DNA from: Polyangium spumosum
Lineage (GTDB): Bacteria > Myxococcota_A > Polyangia > Polyangiales > Polyangiaceae
NCBI RefSeq assembly: GCF_009649845.1
Contig: NZ_WJIE01000014.1
Location: 124,001-188,000, forward strand
Direction: 5' to 3'
DNA length: 64,000 nucleotides
The notes beneath the pieces are model-generated. The model did not search any database. It was not told the DNA's origin and was given only the letters and a program-made list of their open reading frames with translations. Shown here piece by piece: positions 35,281-45,600 of the stretch. The translations under genes and the position numbers were made by a program. Each line of letters begins with the position of its first letter. Positions within the stretch are counted from its first letter, which is position 1.

Positions 35281-36836
35281 AACATCACCACGCCGCTCGC
35301 GAAGACGTCGAAGGTGTTGCTGTCGCTCACCCAGAAGCGCCTCCCGACCGCGTTGATCGTGGGACGATAGTTCGGGTTCGGAATACCCGTGGCCGAGACG
35401 AACTCGCCGACGTTGAGCTCGTTGCCGCTCTTGCACGGGCCCGACTGACCGATGTCGTCCTTGAACGTCGGGTTGCACGGCTGATCCCCGCTGATCCCGT
35501 GCTTCTGATCGTGCGTGAACCCGATGCCCAGCGTGAACTTGACGAACTCGCTCGCCTGCCACGTGACCGAGCCCTGCCCGCGGATCGACGCGTACTGCTG
35601 CACGTCGGTCAGGCCCGTGACGTACGTCTTCTGCGAGTTCTGGTCGATGATCGAGATCGGCTCCCGCATGCCCGCCGGCGCGTTCTCGTTGAAGTTCGGG
35701 TTGCGCTGGTACTTCGCCCACTGCGGCTGGCGCATCGAGCCCGCGCTGCTCGACCCGATCGCGTCGAAGATCTCCGAGTAGTCGCGGCCCTCCGACGTGT
35801 ACGTGCCCTGCACGCGCATGTCGAAGGTCAGCCGGCCGAACTTCTCGCGGTTCTCCCACGGGATGATCATGAGGCCGAGCGTCATCGTGCCCCGGATCGG
35901 CGGGCGGTTCACGAGCGAGCCCTCGAGGTCCGTGATGCCGTAGTCCGAGTCCTCCTGCTGGAACTCGAAGAGCGCCGAGAAGCCGCCGTACGGCTCGAGG
36001 TACTTGATGCGCTTCGAGACGAGCGTGTGCACCTCGAGCCCGATCGTCCCGCGCGTCACGCCCGGATCACGCTCGCCGACGTCGAAGCCCTCGAGGTCAC
36101 CGTCGCGCACGCCGTCGCGGTCGATGTCCGACGGATGCGCGCACTGGAGCTGGCCCGTGGCGGGCTGCGTGTTGCACGCGTGCATGGGCGTGCCGAGCGC
36201 GAAGCGACCCTCGACGCCGAAGAGCAGCGTGGGCTTCGTGCGATCCCGCGCCTGGTTCATGAAGGCGCTCGTGTCGATACCGACCGCGAGGTACTCGAGG
36301 CCGCTGCGATCGGGCGAGGTGAACGGCAGGCCGAAGAGCTGCTCGCCCGGCGCGCCCGCGAGCACGATGTTCTGCACGTTCGAGCTGCCGTCGAGGTCCG
36401 TGAGCTCGCGCGAGTTGTTGAGGATGATCGGCGCGCGGAAGTAGACCGCGAGGTCCTTGTAGACGCCGATGTCGACGCGCGGGATCAGGCGTGACGTCTG
36501 CTCGCTGTACGAGGCCACGTTGAGCAGGTTCGACGTGAACCCGCCCGACGTGAGGCCCGGCCCGAAGATGTTCGTCTCGCGCTGGATCTTCGCGCTCTTC
36601 GTCGAGTACTGGAAGCCCAGGCTGATCGCGATGTCGAACGGATCGCCGTCGTCGAAGGCGTCGATCACGTTCACCACCTCGCCGGGCTCCTGCATCACGC
36701 GCGGCTCGGTGGCGCTGCGCGGCTCATCGGCGAGCGCCGAGCCCGTCACGAGCGTCACGAGCGACGACGCGAGCCCGACGGCGAGACCGAGGCGAAAGCC
36801 ATTGCCCTTGCGATCGCAGAACTTTACGCCTTCCAT
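35277..36836 (-). CDS. Outer-membrane beta-barrel-like protein
   Basis: 519 residues. Long signal sequence (RLGLAVGLASSLVTLVTGSALADE). The mature part consists of alternating aromatic and polar residues (FDIAISLGFQYSTKSAK, RVDIGVYKDLAVYFRAPI, RGTMTLGLMIIPWENR, FVKFTLGIGFTHDQ) and ends with a terminal Phe (SGVVMF), typical of BAM-assembled barrels. The strand at 200-260 has a DIDRDGVRDGDLEGFDVGERD segment reminiscent of a calcium-binding loop. No family recognised. Translated in overlap with the downstream gene. Confidence 0.7.
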   Translation of the reverse strand: MEGVKFCDRKGNGFRLGLAVGLASSLVTLVTGSALADEPRSATEPRVMQEPGEVVNVIDAFDDGDPFDIAISLGFQYSTKSAKIQRETNIFGPGLTSGGFTSNLLNVASYSEQTSRLIPRVDIGVYKDLAVYFRAPIILNNSRELTDLDGSSNVQNIVLAGAPGEQLFGLPFTSPDRSGLEYLAVGIDTSAFMNQARDRTKPTLLFGVEGRFALGTPMHACNTQPATGQLQCAHPSDIDRDGVRDGDLEGFDVGERDPGVTRGTIGLEVHTLVSKRIKYLEPYGGFSALFEFQQEDSDYGITDLEGSLVNRPPIRGTMTLGLMIIPWENREKFGRLTFDMRVQGTYTSEGRDYSEIFDAIGSSSAGSMRQPQWAKYQRNPNFNENAPAGMREPISIIDQNSQKTYVTGLTDVQQYASIRGQGSVTWQASEFVKFTLGIGFTHDQKHGISGDQPCNPTFKDDIGQSGPCKSGNELNVGEFVSATGIPNPNYRPTINAVGRRFWVSDSNTFDVFASGVVMF

Positions 36837-36901
36837 GGCAGACCTTTCCGTTGGACGGACGCTACCGGCGCCGGGCGGAACGTGTCAATCAGAAGTGCAT
36901 T

Positions 36902-38293
36902 TCAGGGCCCCGACGGGGGCGATTGTTCCGAGGGGGGCTCGGGGAGGTAGCTGTCGCGCGGCCGCGGCTCGGTCACGGGCGCGTCGTCCGGCCCCGGCTC
37001 GATCTCGTCCGGGAAGATCGCGTCCGTGATGTCCTCGGCGTTGAGCTCCTCGCGCGCCGAGCTGAGATCCCGCGAGGTCTGATCGAGCCTGTCGGCGAGC
37101 ACGCCGAGGAACTGCCAGAGCAGCTTCACCGCGAGCTCGTGCTCCTTGCGCAGGATCTCGAAGAAGTCGTTGCGGTGCAAAACGATGAGCTCACTCGGCT
37201 CGATCGCCGTCACCGTGGCCGAGCGCGGCATCGCGCGGATCAGCGCCATCTCGCCGAAGTGCTCGCCGGGGCCGAACTCGTTCAGCAGCGTCTCGCCGCG
37301 GCTGATGCGCACCTGGCCCGAGAGCACGATGAAGAGCTCGTCGCCGCGATCACCCTCCGCGACGACGACCTGATCGACGTCGTACGAGAGCACGTCCGCG
37401 ACCTGCATGATCCGGAGCATCTCGCGCTCGGCCAGGCGCGAGAAGAGCGGCATCTTCGCGAGCACCTCGCGCTTGAGGTGCAGGCGCCGCGCGCGGTTGT
37501 CGTCCTGTTTGTCGCCGGCGCCGAGGCGGACCAGGATCGCGGTGATGTTGTCCTTGCCGCCCTTGCGGTTGGCGAGGTCGATGAGCTCACGCGTCGCCGT
37601 CTCGCCGTCGGCCTCCTCGAAGTACGGCTCGAGCTCCGCCGTGTGCGCGATGTACCCGTGCAGGCCGTCCGAGGCGAGCAGGAACTGGTCGCCGGGCAGG
37701 ACCTCGATCGTCAGCGTGTCGACCTCGACCCGCTCGTAGACGCCGACGGCGCGCGTGATCGCGTTCTTCTGCGCGACCTTCTCGATCTGATCGCGCGTGA
37801 GCTTCCCGCGCTTGATGAGCTCGTTGTAGACCGTGTGATCCTCGGTGATTTGCTGCACCTTCCCGCCGCGCAGGAGGTAGATGCGGCTGTCGCCGACGTG
37901 CGCGATGAAGCCGTGCGAGGCCACGATCAGGAGCGCCGACAGCGTCGTGCCCATGCCGCGTTTGTTCGCGTCCTGCTTGGCCTCGTCGTGGATCTTCGCG
38001 CAGGCTCGTTGCACCGCGAGCTCCATGATCGCGAGGATCTCCTTGGCGCCTGCCCGGCTGCTCACGCCCTCGCGCGCGTACTTCTCGACGACGTCCTTGT
38101 GCTTCTTGACCTCCTCGTGGATGATCCGCACCGCGAGCGCGCTCGCCACCTCGCCGGCCGCATGCCCGCCCATGCCATCCGCGACGATGGACAGCGCGAG
38201 CTTCTTGTCGACGAGGAAGTTGTCCTCGTTGTGATCACGTACGCGGCCAACGTCCGTCGCGGCGTAGAACTGGATATTTTCGGACAGCGCCAT
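36902..38293 (-). CDS. PP2C phosphatase fused to cyclic-nucleotide-binding domain
   Basis: 463 residues. Residues about 1-255 are PP2C: DVGRVRDHNEDNF, VADGMGGHAAGEVASA, HVGDSRIYLL, LLASDGLHGY and GGKDNITAILV, with the acidic metal ligands in place. Residues about 275-395 are a cNMP-binding domain (LFIVLSGQVRIS ... GEHFGEMALIRAMPRSATVTAIE), and the end is acidic/Pro-rich. A cyclic nucleotide would control dephosphorylation of Ser/Thr. Cytoplasmic; no transmembrane segment. The target is unknown, but myxobacteria carry many Ser/Thr kinases. Confidence 0.9.
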   Translation of the reverse strand: MALSENIQFYAATDVGRVRDHNEDNFLVDKKLALSIVADGMGGHAAGEVASALAVRIIHEEVKKHKDVVEKYAREGVSSRAGAKEILAIMELAVQRACAKIHDEAKQDANKRGMGTTLSALLIVASHGFIAHVGDSRIYLLRGGKVQQITEDHTVYNELIKRGKLTRDQIEKVAQKNAITRAVGVYERVEVDTLTIEVLPGDQFLLASDGLHGYIAHTAELEPYFEEADGETATRELIDLANRKGGKDNITAILVRLGAGDKQDDNRARRLHLKREVLAKMPLFSRLAEREMLRIMQVADVLSYDVDQVVVAEGDRGDELFIVLSGQVRISRGETLLNEFGPGEHFGEMALIRAMPRSATVTAIEPSELIVLHRNDFFEILRKEHELAVKLLWQFLGVLADRLDQTSRDLSSAREELNAEDITDAIFPDEIEPGPDDAPVTEPRPRDSYLPEPPSEQSPPSGP

Positions 38294-38730
38294 CGAGCCG
38301 CGAGGCTACCACGGGGAGTCTCGCGGCTACTACCCCCTGCCCCGGAGGCCCCTCCGGCCGTGGGAAACGCCTTCGCGCGCTCCGCAGAGCCGAGTTCCAG
38401 ATGGAACTCGTGATCGCGGCGACAACAAAGGCGTCCGTCAAACGACGGACGAGTTCGCGCTTACAACGAAGGCGTCCGTCAAACGACGGACGGCTTCGCG
38501 GTCGCCCCGAAGGCGTCCGTCGAACCACGGACGGGTTCGCGGTCGCCCCGAAGGCGTCCGTCGAACCACGGACGGGTTCGCGGTCGCCCCGAAGGCGTCC
38601 GTCGCCAAAAAGTCGGCTTCGCGCCCGCCGCGAGGTTGCCATCGGGCGCCCGTGACCCAGGTTCGCATCGTGGTGACGAGGCCGGTCGCCCGACGCGCCG
38701 CCGTGCTGCGCGAGAAGACGGAGAAACCGG
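38294..38730. other. Intergenic region holding tandem repeat array
   Basis: 437 bp between the divergent PP2C and kinase genes. It contains the 41-bp array listed next and otherwise no recognised gene. Hence any promoters of both genes must flank the array. Confidence 0.5.
38428..38632. repeat. 41-bp tandem repeat array of dyads
   Basis: Units start at 38428, 38469, 38510, 38551 and 38592 with a constant 41-bp step. Units 3 and 4 are identical and the last diverges. Each begins AAGGCGTCCGTC and contains an inverted repeat CGTCCGT/ACGGACG spanning about 20 bp (8-bp stem with AAAC loop in units 1-2). The step is not divisible by three, so it is not coding in one frame. Probable protein-binding or RNA-structure array. 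Confidence 0.7.
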
Positions 38731-39669
38731 ATGGACGCCCCGCACGCCGTGCTGGAAGTGCTCGCAGCCCGTGGTCTGGACGTGCGGAAATGCCGCGTCC
38801 GCGTGATGAGGTCCTATCGATATCGCCCCATTTTCCATTACTCGCTCACCTGCTTCGACGAGGCCACGGGCGCCCTCGTCCGGAAGGTCGTCATCGGCAA
38901 GCGTTACGCCGGCGAGGGCGGGGCCGCGATGTTCGAGGTCCTGCGTGAGCTCTGGCAGAATGGATTCGGCGGCGACCCCCGCCTCACCATTCCAGAGCCG
39001 ATCGCCTACGTACCCGCGCTCGGGCTTCTTCTCCAGGACCTCGCCCGAGGAAAGGATCTCCACCACCACATCGATCATCCAGCGCGCTCGCTCCGACACG
39101 TACGCCGGGCGGCGCGGTGGCTCGCGAAGCTCCACGGCATGCCCGCTTCGCGCGCCCCGCTCTTGCGCCTCTCGGACGAAGCCGAGAGCGCCGCCCGGCA
39201 CGGCCGCGCGCTGGGCGAGCTCTTCCCCGCGTTCGCCCGCCGCGTCGAGGCGATCGCCGGGCGCGTGGTCGCCTCGATGACGACGCTCGGCGCGCGCCCC
39301 TCCGTGCCCACCCACGGGGATTTCCAGCCGAAGAACATCCACGTCTCGGGCGACCGGATCACCGTCTTCGACTTCGATCGTTTCGCCCTCGGGCACCCCG
39401 CGCGAGACCTGGGTCAATTCATCGCGCAATGCCTGACCATGTCCTACACGCGCGCCGGGACGTTCCGCGAGGTCGAGCCATGGAACGCGGCCTTCCTGGA
39501 GGAGTACCGGCGTCACGCCCCGCCGGAGGCGACGTCGGCGCTCTCGACCTTCGTGCCGCGCTCGTTCCTGGAGATCCTGCATCACAAGCTCTTCGTGTTT
39601 CCCGTGGCCGATCCTTCCTTCCTGCCGGCTTGGCTCGACGCGTGCGAGCAGTGGGAGGACCTCGGCTGA
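38731..39669 (+). CDS. APH/choline-kinase-fold phosphotransferase
   Basis: 312 residues. Protein-kinase-like small-molecule kinase with the catalytic loop HGDFQPKN and the DFD metal motif ITVFDFDRFALG, both complete, and a helical C-lobe. Phosphorylates a small molecule; the substrate is unknown. Starts MDAPHAVLEV. Stops 17 bp before the GH57-kinase fusion, so the two are probably an operon. Confidence 0.85.
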   Translation: MDAPHAVLEVLAARGLDVRKCRVRVMRSYRYRPIFHYSLTCFDEATGALVRKVVIGKRYAGEGGAAMFEVLRELWQNGFGGDPRLTIPEPIAYVPALGLLLQDLARGKDLHHHIDHPARSLRHVRRAARWLAKLHGMPASRAPLLRLSDEAESAARHGRALGELFPAFARRVEAIAGRVVASMTTLGARPSVPTHGDFQPKNIHVSGDRITVFDFDRFALGHPARDLGQFIAQCLTMSYTRAGTFREVEPWNAAFLEEYRRHAPPEATSALSTFVPRSFLEILHHKLFVFPVADPSFLPAWLDACEQWEDLG

Positions 39670-39686
39670 CATGGAGCGAAAATGCC

Positions 39687-42600
39687 ATGCAGGGATCGAA
39701 GAAGCAGCCGGCGCTGGCCATCGTGCAGCATGGACACCAGTACCTGATCACCGACGGGTACGACAATCGCGAGGGCCTCTCGGAGGTGCTCGAGGGCTTC
39801 GCGACGGTCTTCGCGTTGCACCTGAAATACGAGGTCCCGCTCAACCTCCACCTGAGCGGGACGCTGATCGAGGCGATCGCCTGGCACGCGCCGTCGTTCT
39901 TCGGCTGGATCCACGCGCTCCGTCGCGCCGGCCTGCTCGAGCTCCTCGGCAGCACCTACGCGCAGAACATCATGCCGTTGTTCTCCGACGAGCACAACCT
40001 CCGCCAGATCGACGAGGCGCTCTCGCTCTATCGACGCCACCTCGGCGTGGAGCCCGAGGCGATCAAGGGTTTCTGGGTCCCGGAGCGGGTCTGGCATACC
40101 GAGAAGCTCGCGCGCGTGCTCCGCAGCGACTCGCTCCTCAATGGGGGCTACGCGTACGTGCTGCTCGACGATCGGCTGGCGTATCCGCTCGACGGCCCCT
40201 ACGCCTTCAGCGCGCGTCAGCGCTTCGACGCGCGCACGCCCCCCACCGGACGCGCGCACGAGGCGCCCCCGGGGGGCGACCTCCCCTCGCTCCTGCCTTA
40301 CCGCCTCGAGAATGGCGAGGGGCTCTGCGTCGTGCCGATCTCGGCCGTCCTGCGTTATGCCGTCCCGCCGCGACATGCTCGGCAATGGGAGGACGCGCGG
40401 GAGGTTTTGCGTCGCGTCGCCGCGGCCCCCGCGGGGGCGATCGCGGTCTACGGCGACGACCTGGAGAAGGCGGCCGCGGTGGGGCCGTGGACGAACGGTC
40501 GCTGGACACGCGCCAAGGTCGATCCTTATGAGAAATGGCTCGCCTGGATCGGGGCAGGGGCCGAGGTGAGGCCGGTCCTCCTCGCGTCGTTTTTGCGTGA
40601 GCACCCTGCGAGCCCTCCGCGTCGTGTCGACCCGGGCACGTATTTCGAACTCGCCCACGGGATGCGCGCGGGGGAAGATTATGCCGGCTTCTGGCTGGGC
40701 TCGTCGTGGCGGCCTCACCGCGAGCTCCTGCTCGAGGCCGAGGCCTTGCTCCGGCGCGCCCGCGCCCCCCGCTCGGGCCTCTGGGAGCTCGCGTGGAAGC
40801 AGCTCATGGCCTCGAGCTGCGAGACCGCCTGGCACGACGTCGGGCAGGACGGCGAATGCCGCCCGGCGCCGTGGGCGCGGGCGATCTGCGCGCATGCAAA
40901 GAGCGTCTTCGTGATCGCCGCCGCCGCCGAATGGCAACGGCAGCGCGACGGACGCGCCCACGTCGAGCGCCTGGACGTCGATCACGACGGCGCGGACGAG
41001 GTGATCCTCAAGAACGATCACCTCTATGCCGTGCTCGCGCCGGATCACGGAGGCCGCCTCGTTTATCTGTTCGACCTGACGGCGGAGGGCGGGCGGCTCG
41101 TCGTCGGCAACCCGGCGGACGACTGGAACTGGCAGGAGGAGCAGAACCGCTACATGGAAATACCCTCGAACCACCCGGGCGCCTTCGCCGACGCCGGGCA
41201 CGAAAAGGACCCTTACCGGGTGCTCGCGGCGTTCACGCGGGAGGGCGGCGTCGAGGTTCAGCTCGTCCATCACGAGCCCGAGAGCCCGCTCGCCGGGGCG
41301 CTCAAGGTCTTTCGTTTGGCCGCGGACGCGCGGCGGATCGACGTCTCGTACGTGCTCCCGCGCGCGCCCGAGCGTTTCGGCGTCGGTGTCGCTCTTTCAC
41401 CCGATTATCTGTCGCTGCTACACGAAGGAGGACGGGCGCTTCGGCCCATGAAGCGGAACGCGACGCGAGGGTGGCGCAACCGGACGGCCTCGGTATGGGT
41501 CCACATCCCGCCGGGCGAGCCGGTGATGTGGGATCGACCCGAGCGCCCGGCGTGTGGACACGGCATGCTCCTGCGAGCGACGGCCTACGGCCGCTCCTTC
41601 GGCCTGTCGCTCGGCGTGGGCGCGATGCCTTCGCGGCGCGACGCCGCGCGGGCACGGCGAGAGCCGCGGCGTATCGAGGCGATCGGCGAGGCGCTCATGG
41701 CCTACGACCTGGGCCTCTGGGAATCGGTGCGGCCCCTGCCAGGGGCCAAGAACGACCATTACGAGATCACCACGAACCGCGGGCGGTACGTCCTCCGGCG
41801 GTCCCGGCCCACGAAGACGCTCGAGGCCCTGCGCTTCGAGCACGAGCTGATGTCCTTTTTGCGCTCCCGCGGTCTGCCGGTCCCGGCGATCGTGCCCCCC
41901 GCGGCCGGAGGTACATGGGTGGTCGTGGAGGATCACCTGTATCGCGTCACGGCCTTCGTGCACGGCGCCCCCTACCGGTCCGGCGAGCTCCGAAAGCTCC
42001 AGGCGGTCGCGCGCGCGCTCGGCGCCTACCATCAACACGCGGCGGCGTTCCGGCCGTCCGCGCCCTGCCCCGGAGAGCCCTCGCTCGAGGAGGGCTTGCG
42101 CGAGCGTATCGCCAGAGGCCCCGCGCGTAGGGCCGACGCTCCCGCGCGCCTCTCCGCGCTGCATTCTCGCGCGCTCGCGCAGGCGGAGGCGACCCTCGTG
42201 TCCCTCGCGCCCCTGTATTCGACGCTTCCGCGGCAGCTCATCCACGGGGGATGCCGCCGCGACAGCTTCGTGTTCTCCGGCGACGACCCGTGCGGCCTGC
42301 TCGACTTCGACAGCGCGCGTTTCGAGGCGCGCGCGCTCGATCTGGCCGTGGCGATTCACGACTTCGCGAGGATGGAATGCGCGGCGGCGCTGGATCTGGC
42401 CGTCGTGGCCGCGTTCGTGGAGGCCTACCAGGCAGTGGAGCCGCTCTCCCCGGTCGAGCTCCACGCGCTACCGCTTTTGCTGAAAGCGAGGCGGCTGAAG
42501 CGGCTCCTCGGCCGGTGCGCGCGGCTCTCGGGCTGTGACGCGCCGACGCAGAAGGACATGGCCGAAGCCGAGCAGGAGGCCGCTCGCATTCAATGGCTCG

Positions 42601-42698
42601 AGAGCCACGAAGCGGAGGTATACGCAGCGCTGGCGAGCCTCAAAGCGGATCGCCGCGGAGCATCGAGAGCAGCACGCGCTTCTCGGTGGCGTCGGTGA
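39687..42698 (+). CDS. GH57-family domain fused to a kinase-like domain
   Basis: 1003 residues. The first part (about 1-430) is a GH57-type (beta/alpha)7 domain: IVQHGHQYL near 14, GFWVPERVWHTEK near 127 (WxPE nucleophile region) and VYGDDLEKAAAVGPWTNG near 255 (DxE acid region). Residues about 430-650 have beta-rich GH57 C-terminal/DUF1926-like sequence (EVILKNDHLYAVLAPDHGG). Residues about 680-960 are kinase-like (KNDHYEITTNRGRYVLRRSR ... LLDFDSARFEARALD), but the catalytic loop is HGGCRRDS, lacking the usual Asp and Asn of HGDxxxxN, so this half may be a pseudo-kinase. It likely acts on alpha-glucans. Overlaps the convergent giant gene by 59 bp. Confidence 0.8.
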   Translation: MQGSKKQPALAIVQHGHQYLITDGYDNREGLSEVLEGFATVFALHLKYEVPLNLHLSGTLIEAIAWHAPSFFGWIHALRRAGLLELLGSTYAQNIMPLFSDEHNLRQIDEALSLYRRHLGVEPEAIKGFWVPERVWHTEKLARVLRSDSLLNGGYAYVLLDDRLAYPLDGPYAFSARQRFDARTPPTGRAHEAPPGGDLPSLLPYRLENGEGLCVVPISAVLRYAVPPRHARQWEDAREVLRRVAAAPAGAIAVYGDDLEKAAAVGPWTNGRWTRAKVDPYEKWLAWIGAGAEVRPVLLASFLREHPASPPRRVDPGTYFELAHGMRAGEDYAGFWLGSSWRPHRELLLEAEALLRRARAPRSGLWELAWKQLMASSCETAWHDVGQDGECRPAPWARAICAHAKSVFVIAAAAEWQRQRDGRAHVERLDVDHDGADEVILKNDHLYAVLAPDHGGRLVYLFDLTAEGGRLVVGNPADDWNWQEEQNRYMEIPSNHPGAFADAGHEKDPYRVLAAFTREGGVEVQLVHHEPESPLAGALKVFRLAADARRIDVSYVLPRAPERFGVGVALSPDYLSLLHEGGRALRPMKRNATRGWRNRTASVWVHIPPGEPVMWDRPERPACGHGMLLRATAYGRSFGLSLGVGAMPSRRDAARARREPRRIEAIGEALMAYDLGLWESVRPLPGAKNDHYEITTNRGRYVLRRSRPTKTLEALRFEHELMSFLRSRGLPVPAIVPPAAGGTWVVVEDHLYRVTAFVHGAPYRSGELRKLQAVARALGAYHQHAAAFRPSAPCPGEPSLEEGLRERIARGPARRADAPARLSALHSRALAQAEATLVSLAPLYSTLPRQLIHGGCRRDSFVFSGDDPCGLLDFDSARFEARALDLAVAIHDFARMECAAALDLAVVAAFVEAYQAVEPLSPVELHALPLLLKARRLKRLLGRCARLSGCDAPTQKDMAEAEQEAARIQWLESHEAEVYAALASLKADRRGASRAARASRWRR

Positions 42699-45600
42699 CG
42701 ACCTCGAGGACGCGGTTGATCTCGCGCACGGCGGCCGCGACGAGCAGGGCGCGGGCCCGCGGATCGTCCTTCGCTTTCGCGGCGAGGGCGCGCACGGCCG
42801 GATGTGAGCGGTTGAGGACGAGCCGGCCCGATTTTGCGTCGAACCGAAGAGGCCGCCCGGTCCGCGCATAACGCACGCCGGTCACGACCTTCGTCGGCGC
42901 GAGGCCGAGTTTGTCGATCGCCGCGAGCAACGAGGGGCCGAGCTCACGCGTGGCCGGCGACGCAGGCTCGGGCGGGTCGAAGAGGTGCACCACCCGCGAG
43001 ACGAGCCCGAAAAACCACGTCGAGGCCGGCTCCTCCTCGAAGACGTCGGGCGGCGCCGGGCGGCTCGGCTCGGCGACGTCCGGCGCGACGAACGGCGTGA
43101 CCTCCAGGATCGACGGCGCGGGCGCGGGCGCAATCGAGGCCGTTTCAGGTACGGAGGGCTCGGCGGGCGCGCCGCGCGGCGGGACTTGCCATTTCGTGAG
43201 GAACTCTTCCGCCTGCGCGACCACCCGCGCCCGCAGGCGCTCGCGCGGCGCGTGCCCCTTGATCCCGTCGAAGCCCTTGTTTGCCGGGAGGTGATCGTCG
43301 TTCACCACGGCGAGCAGCGGCCAGCCGTCGCCCTCGAGCATCCGGCAGAGCGGCCGCCGCGTCGTGTACACGTGAATGCCACGCGCGGCGGCGTGTTCGG
43401 GCGCGAGGATGCCGATCTCGCCCGAGACGCCCTCGCCGCGGAAGGGCAGGACCTCCAGGCATTTCGCCCGCTGCTGCGCGTCGAGGCCGACGAAATCGAG
43501 CGGCGGGGCATTCCTGCGCTTCTCCGCCGCAAGCTCGCGCCGGAGCGCCTGCGAGACGTCCTCGAACACGGCGCGCGAGCGGATCGCCGCGATCTCCTCG
43601 GCCGTGAGGGCGAGCGGCGGGCACGGGCGCGGCGCGGTGGGATAGGGCGGCGGGAAGTCGACGTAGGGATAGGGGCGCACGCCGGAGGCCTCGATCTCGG
43701 CGAGCGAATGGTACGCGCCGAGGATGTCCGGAAAGACGCGCATCGCGGCGCGGCGCTTGGAGAGGGTCCGATCCTTGCGCGAATGGGCGACGACGACGCG
43801 GCGGAGCGAGGTCCGCACGAACGCGGGCAGCTCGTCGAGCTTGCCGTCGAGGCCTTCGAGGTGCTTCTTCGCCGATTTCGTGAGATCCACGGCGAGCTGA
43901 TGCTTGTCCTTCTCGTCGAGCTCGACGTCCCAGGCCCGCACCTTCGCGCGGAAGGGGAACATGCCCTCGACGTCGAGCGCCACGTTCTCGCCGCGCAAGG
44001 TCTCGACCTGCACGTCGGCGCGCCCGCTCTCCGTGAGCTCGATTTCTCCCTCGTAATGCGAGTTCAAGGCGGCGAGATCGACGCGGAGCAAAGGATGCGC
44101 CGGCGACCCCGAGAGCCTCGGCCGCCCCTGCCCCGCCTCCCCCGTGCGCCGCGCCTGCAGCGCCGCGAGGGCGTCGCTCACGTCGACGAGCTCGTAGCCC
44201 ATGAAGCCGAGGATCTCCCGCACGAGGTCCCCCTCCCGCGCGGGCGGCAGGTACACGATCGGCGCGTCGAGCTCGCTCGATCCACGCGCCGCCGGTTGCC
44301 AGGCCGAATACCGCGCCCGCCCGAAATAGAGCCTGGACGCGCCCGGGACGAGCTCGGGGAACGCGCGCTCGTCGCCTTGCACCGTGGGCCAGCGGAAATC
44401 GACGGCGCGGAGCGCGAAATCCGCCTGGAGGATCTCGGAGCGCGTGGCATCGGCGGCCGAGACCCTGTAAAGCGCGGCGACGAGGCGGAGGGCCCGCAGA
44501 TCGCCAAAAAACGCCGCCTGCTCTCGCCCCTTCGCGCGCTCGACGAGCCCGGCCGCGAGCGAGCAGGCCGCCGCATACACACGCGCCTCCGCGGTCGCCA
44601 CGCCCGCGGGCGTCACGTCCGAGAAGGGCACGACGAACACCTCCGAGGCGAGGTGGATCCGCGCCACGACGGGGACGGGCATTCCCGTGAGCGCGCGCGT
44701 GCAGAGCAGCCGTTTGTCGAGGAGGAACTCGACCTCGGCCGCGTGCATTTCGAGCCCGCGCCGCGGGAGGGCCGCCGCGACCGACATCGAGGTTTGGGTG
44801 GGCTCCTCCTCGTACCAGAGCGCGGTGAGCCCCTCGGGCTCGGCGAGTGGCCCGCAGACGAAGGGATCGAGCGCGGGTTTGGCGTGGAACGAGCGCCGCT
44901 CCCATTCGGTCTGCGCGCCCTTCCTGCGCGCCTCGAGCTCGTCCCGCGCGTCTCGGGCGCGCCCGCCCGCCCACCGCTCGAACGCATACGCCTCGCGGTC
45001 GTCGACGCAAAAAACCGGGCGCCAGGAGAGGGTGGGAAAATCCGGCTTCGCGCGGAGCAGCGGGATCGGGGCCGGGGGCGGATGCCATTGTTGGATGGAT
45101 GCGAGCGAGGCGAGCCTGGGCGCCCCCTGCTCGTCGAGGACCGGGACGAGCGGGAGCGCCTCGATCCGCGCCGCGAGCTCGCCATTTCGGTGCCGGGTGA
45201 CCGCCTCGACGAGATAAGCCCGGAGGAGCGGGCCCGGCTCGCCCGTCGGGGCGCCCCGCAATGACGTCCGCGCCTCCGGATCCCCTTCGAGGGCCGCGAC
45301 GATGCGCCGCAAGAGCTCGTTGCGCACGGGCACGAGGAAAGCGGCGTCACGCGTCCACGCGATTCGATCCCACGAGGGCGCGGGGACGATGCCGTCGTAT
45401 TCGACGACGATCGTGGCCGGCTCGATGTATTTGCTGGTGGCGACCGTCTGGAGCAAGACCCCCGCGTGGAGCCAGAGGATCTCGTCCTTGCGCGCCGCCG
45501 CGATGACCCCACGCCCGTGCGGGACCTCGAAAGGCATGGAGGGCAGGACCTCGGCGGACGGCCCGGCTTCGCGCCGCGACGCGCAGAGGTCGTGGAACAT

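Noticed and set aside
38428-38632. CRISPR array
   Set aside because: Repeats are direct tandem copies with no unique spacers, only 41 bp long, and no cas genes are nearby.
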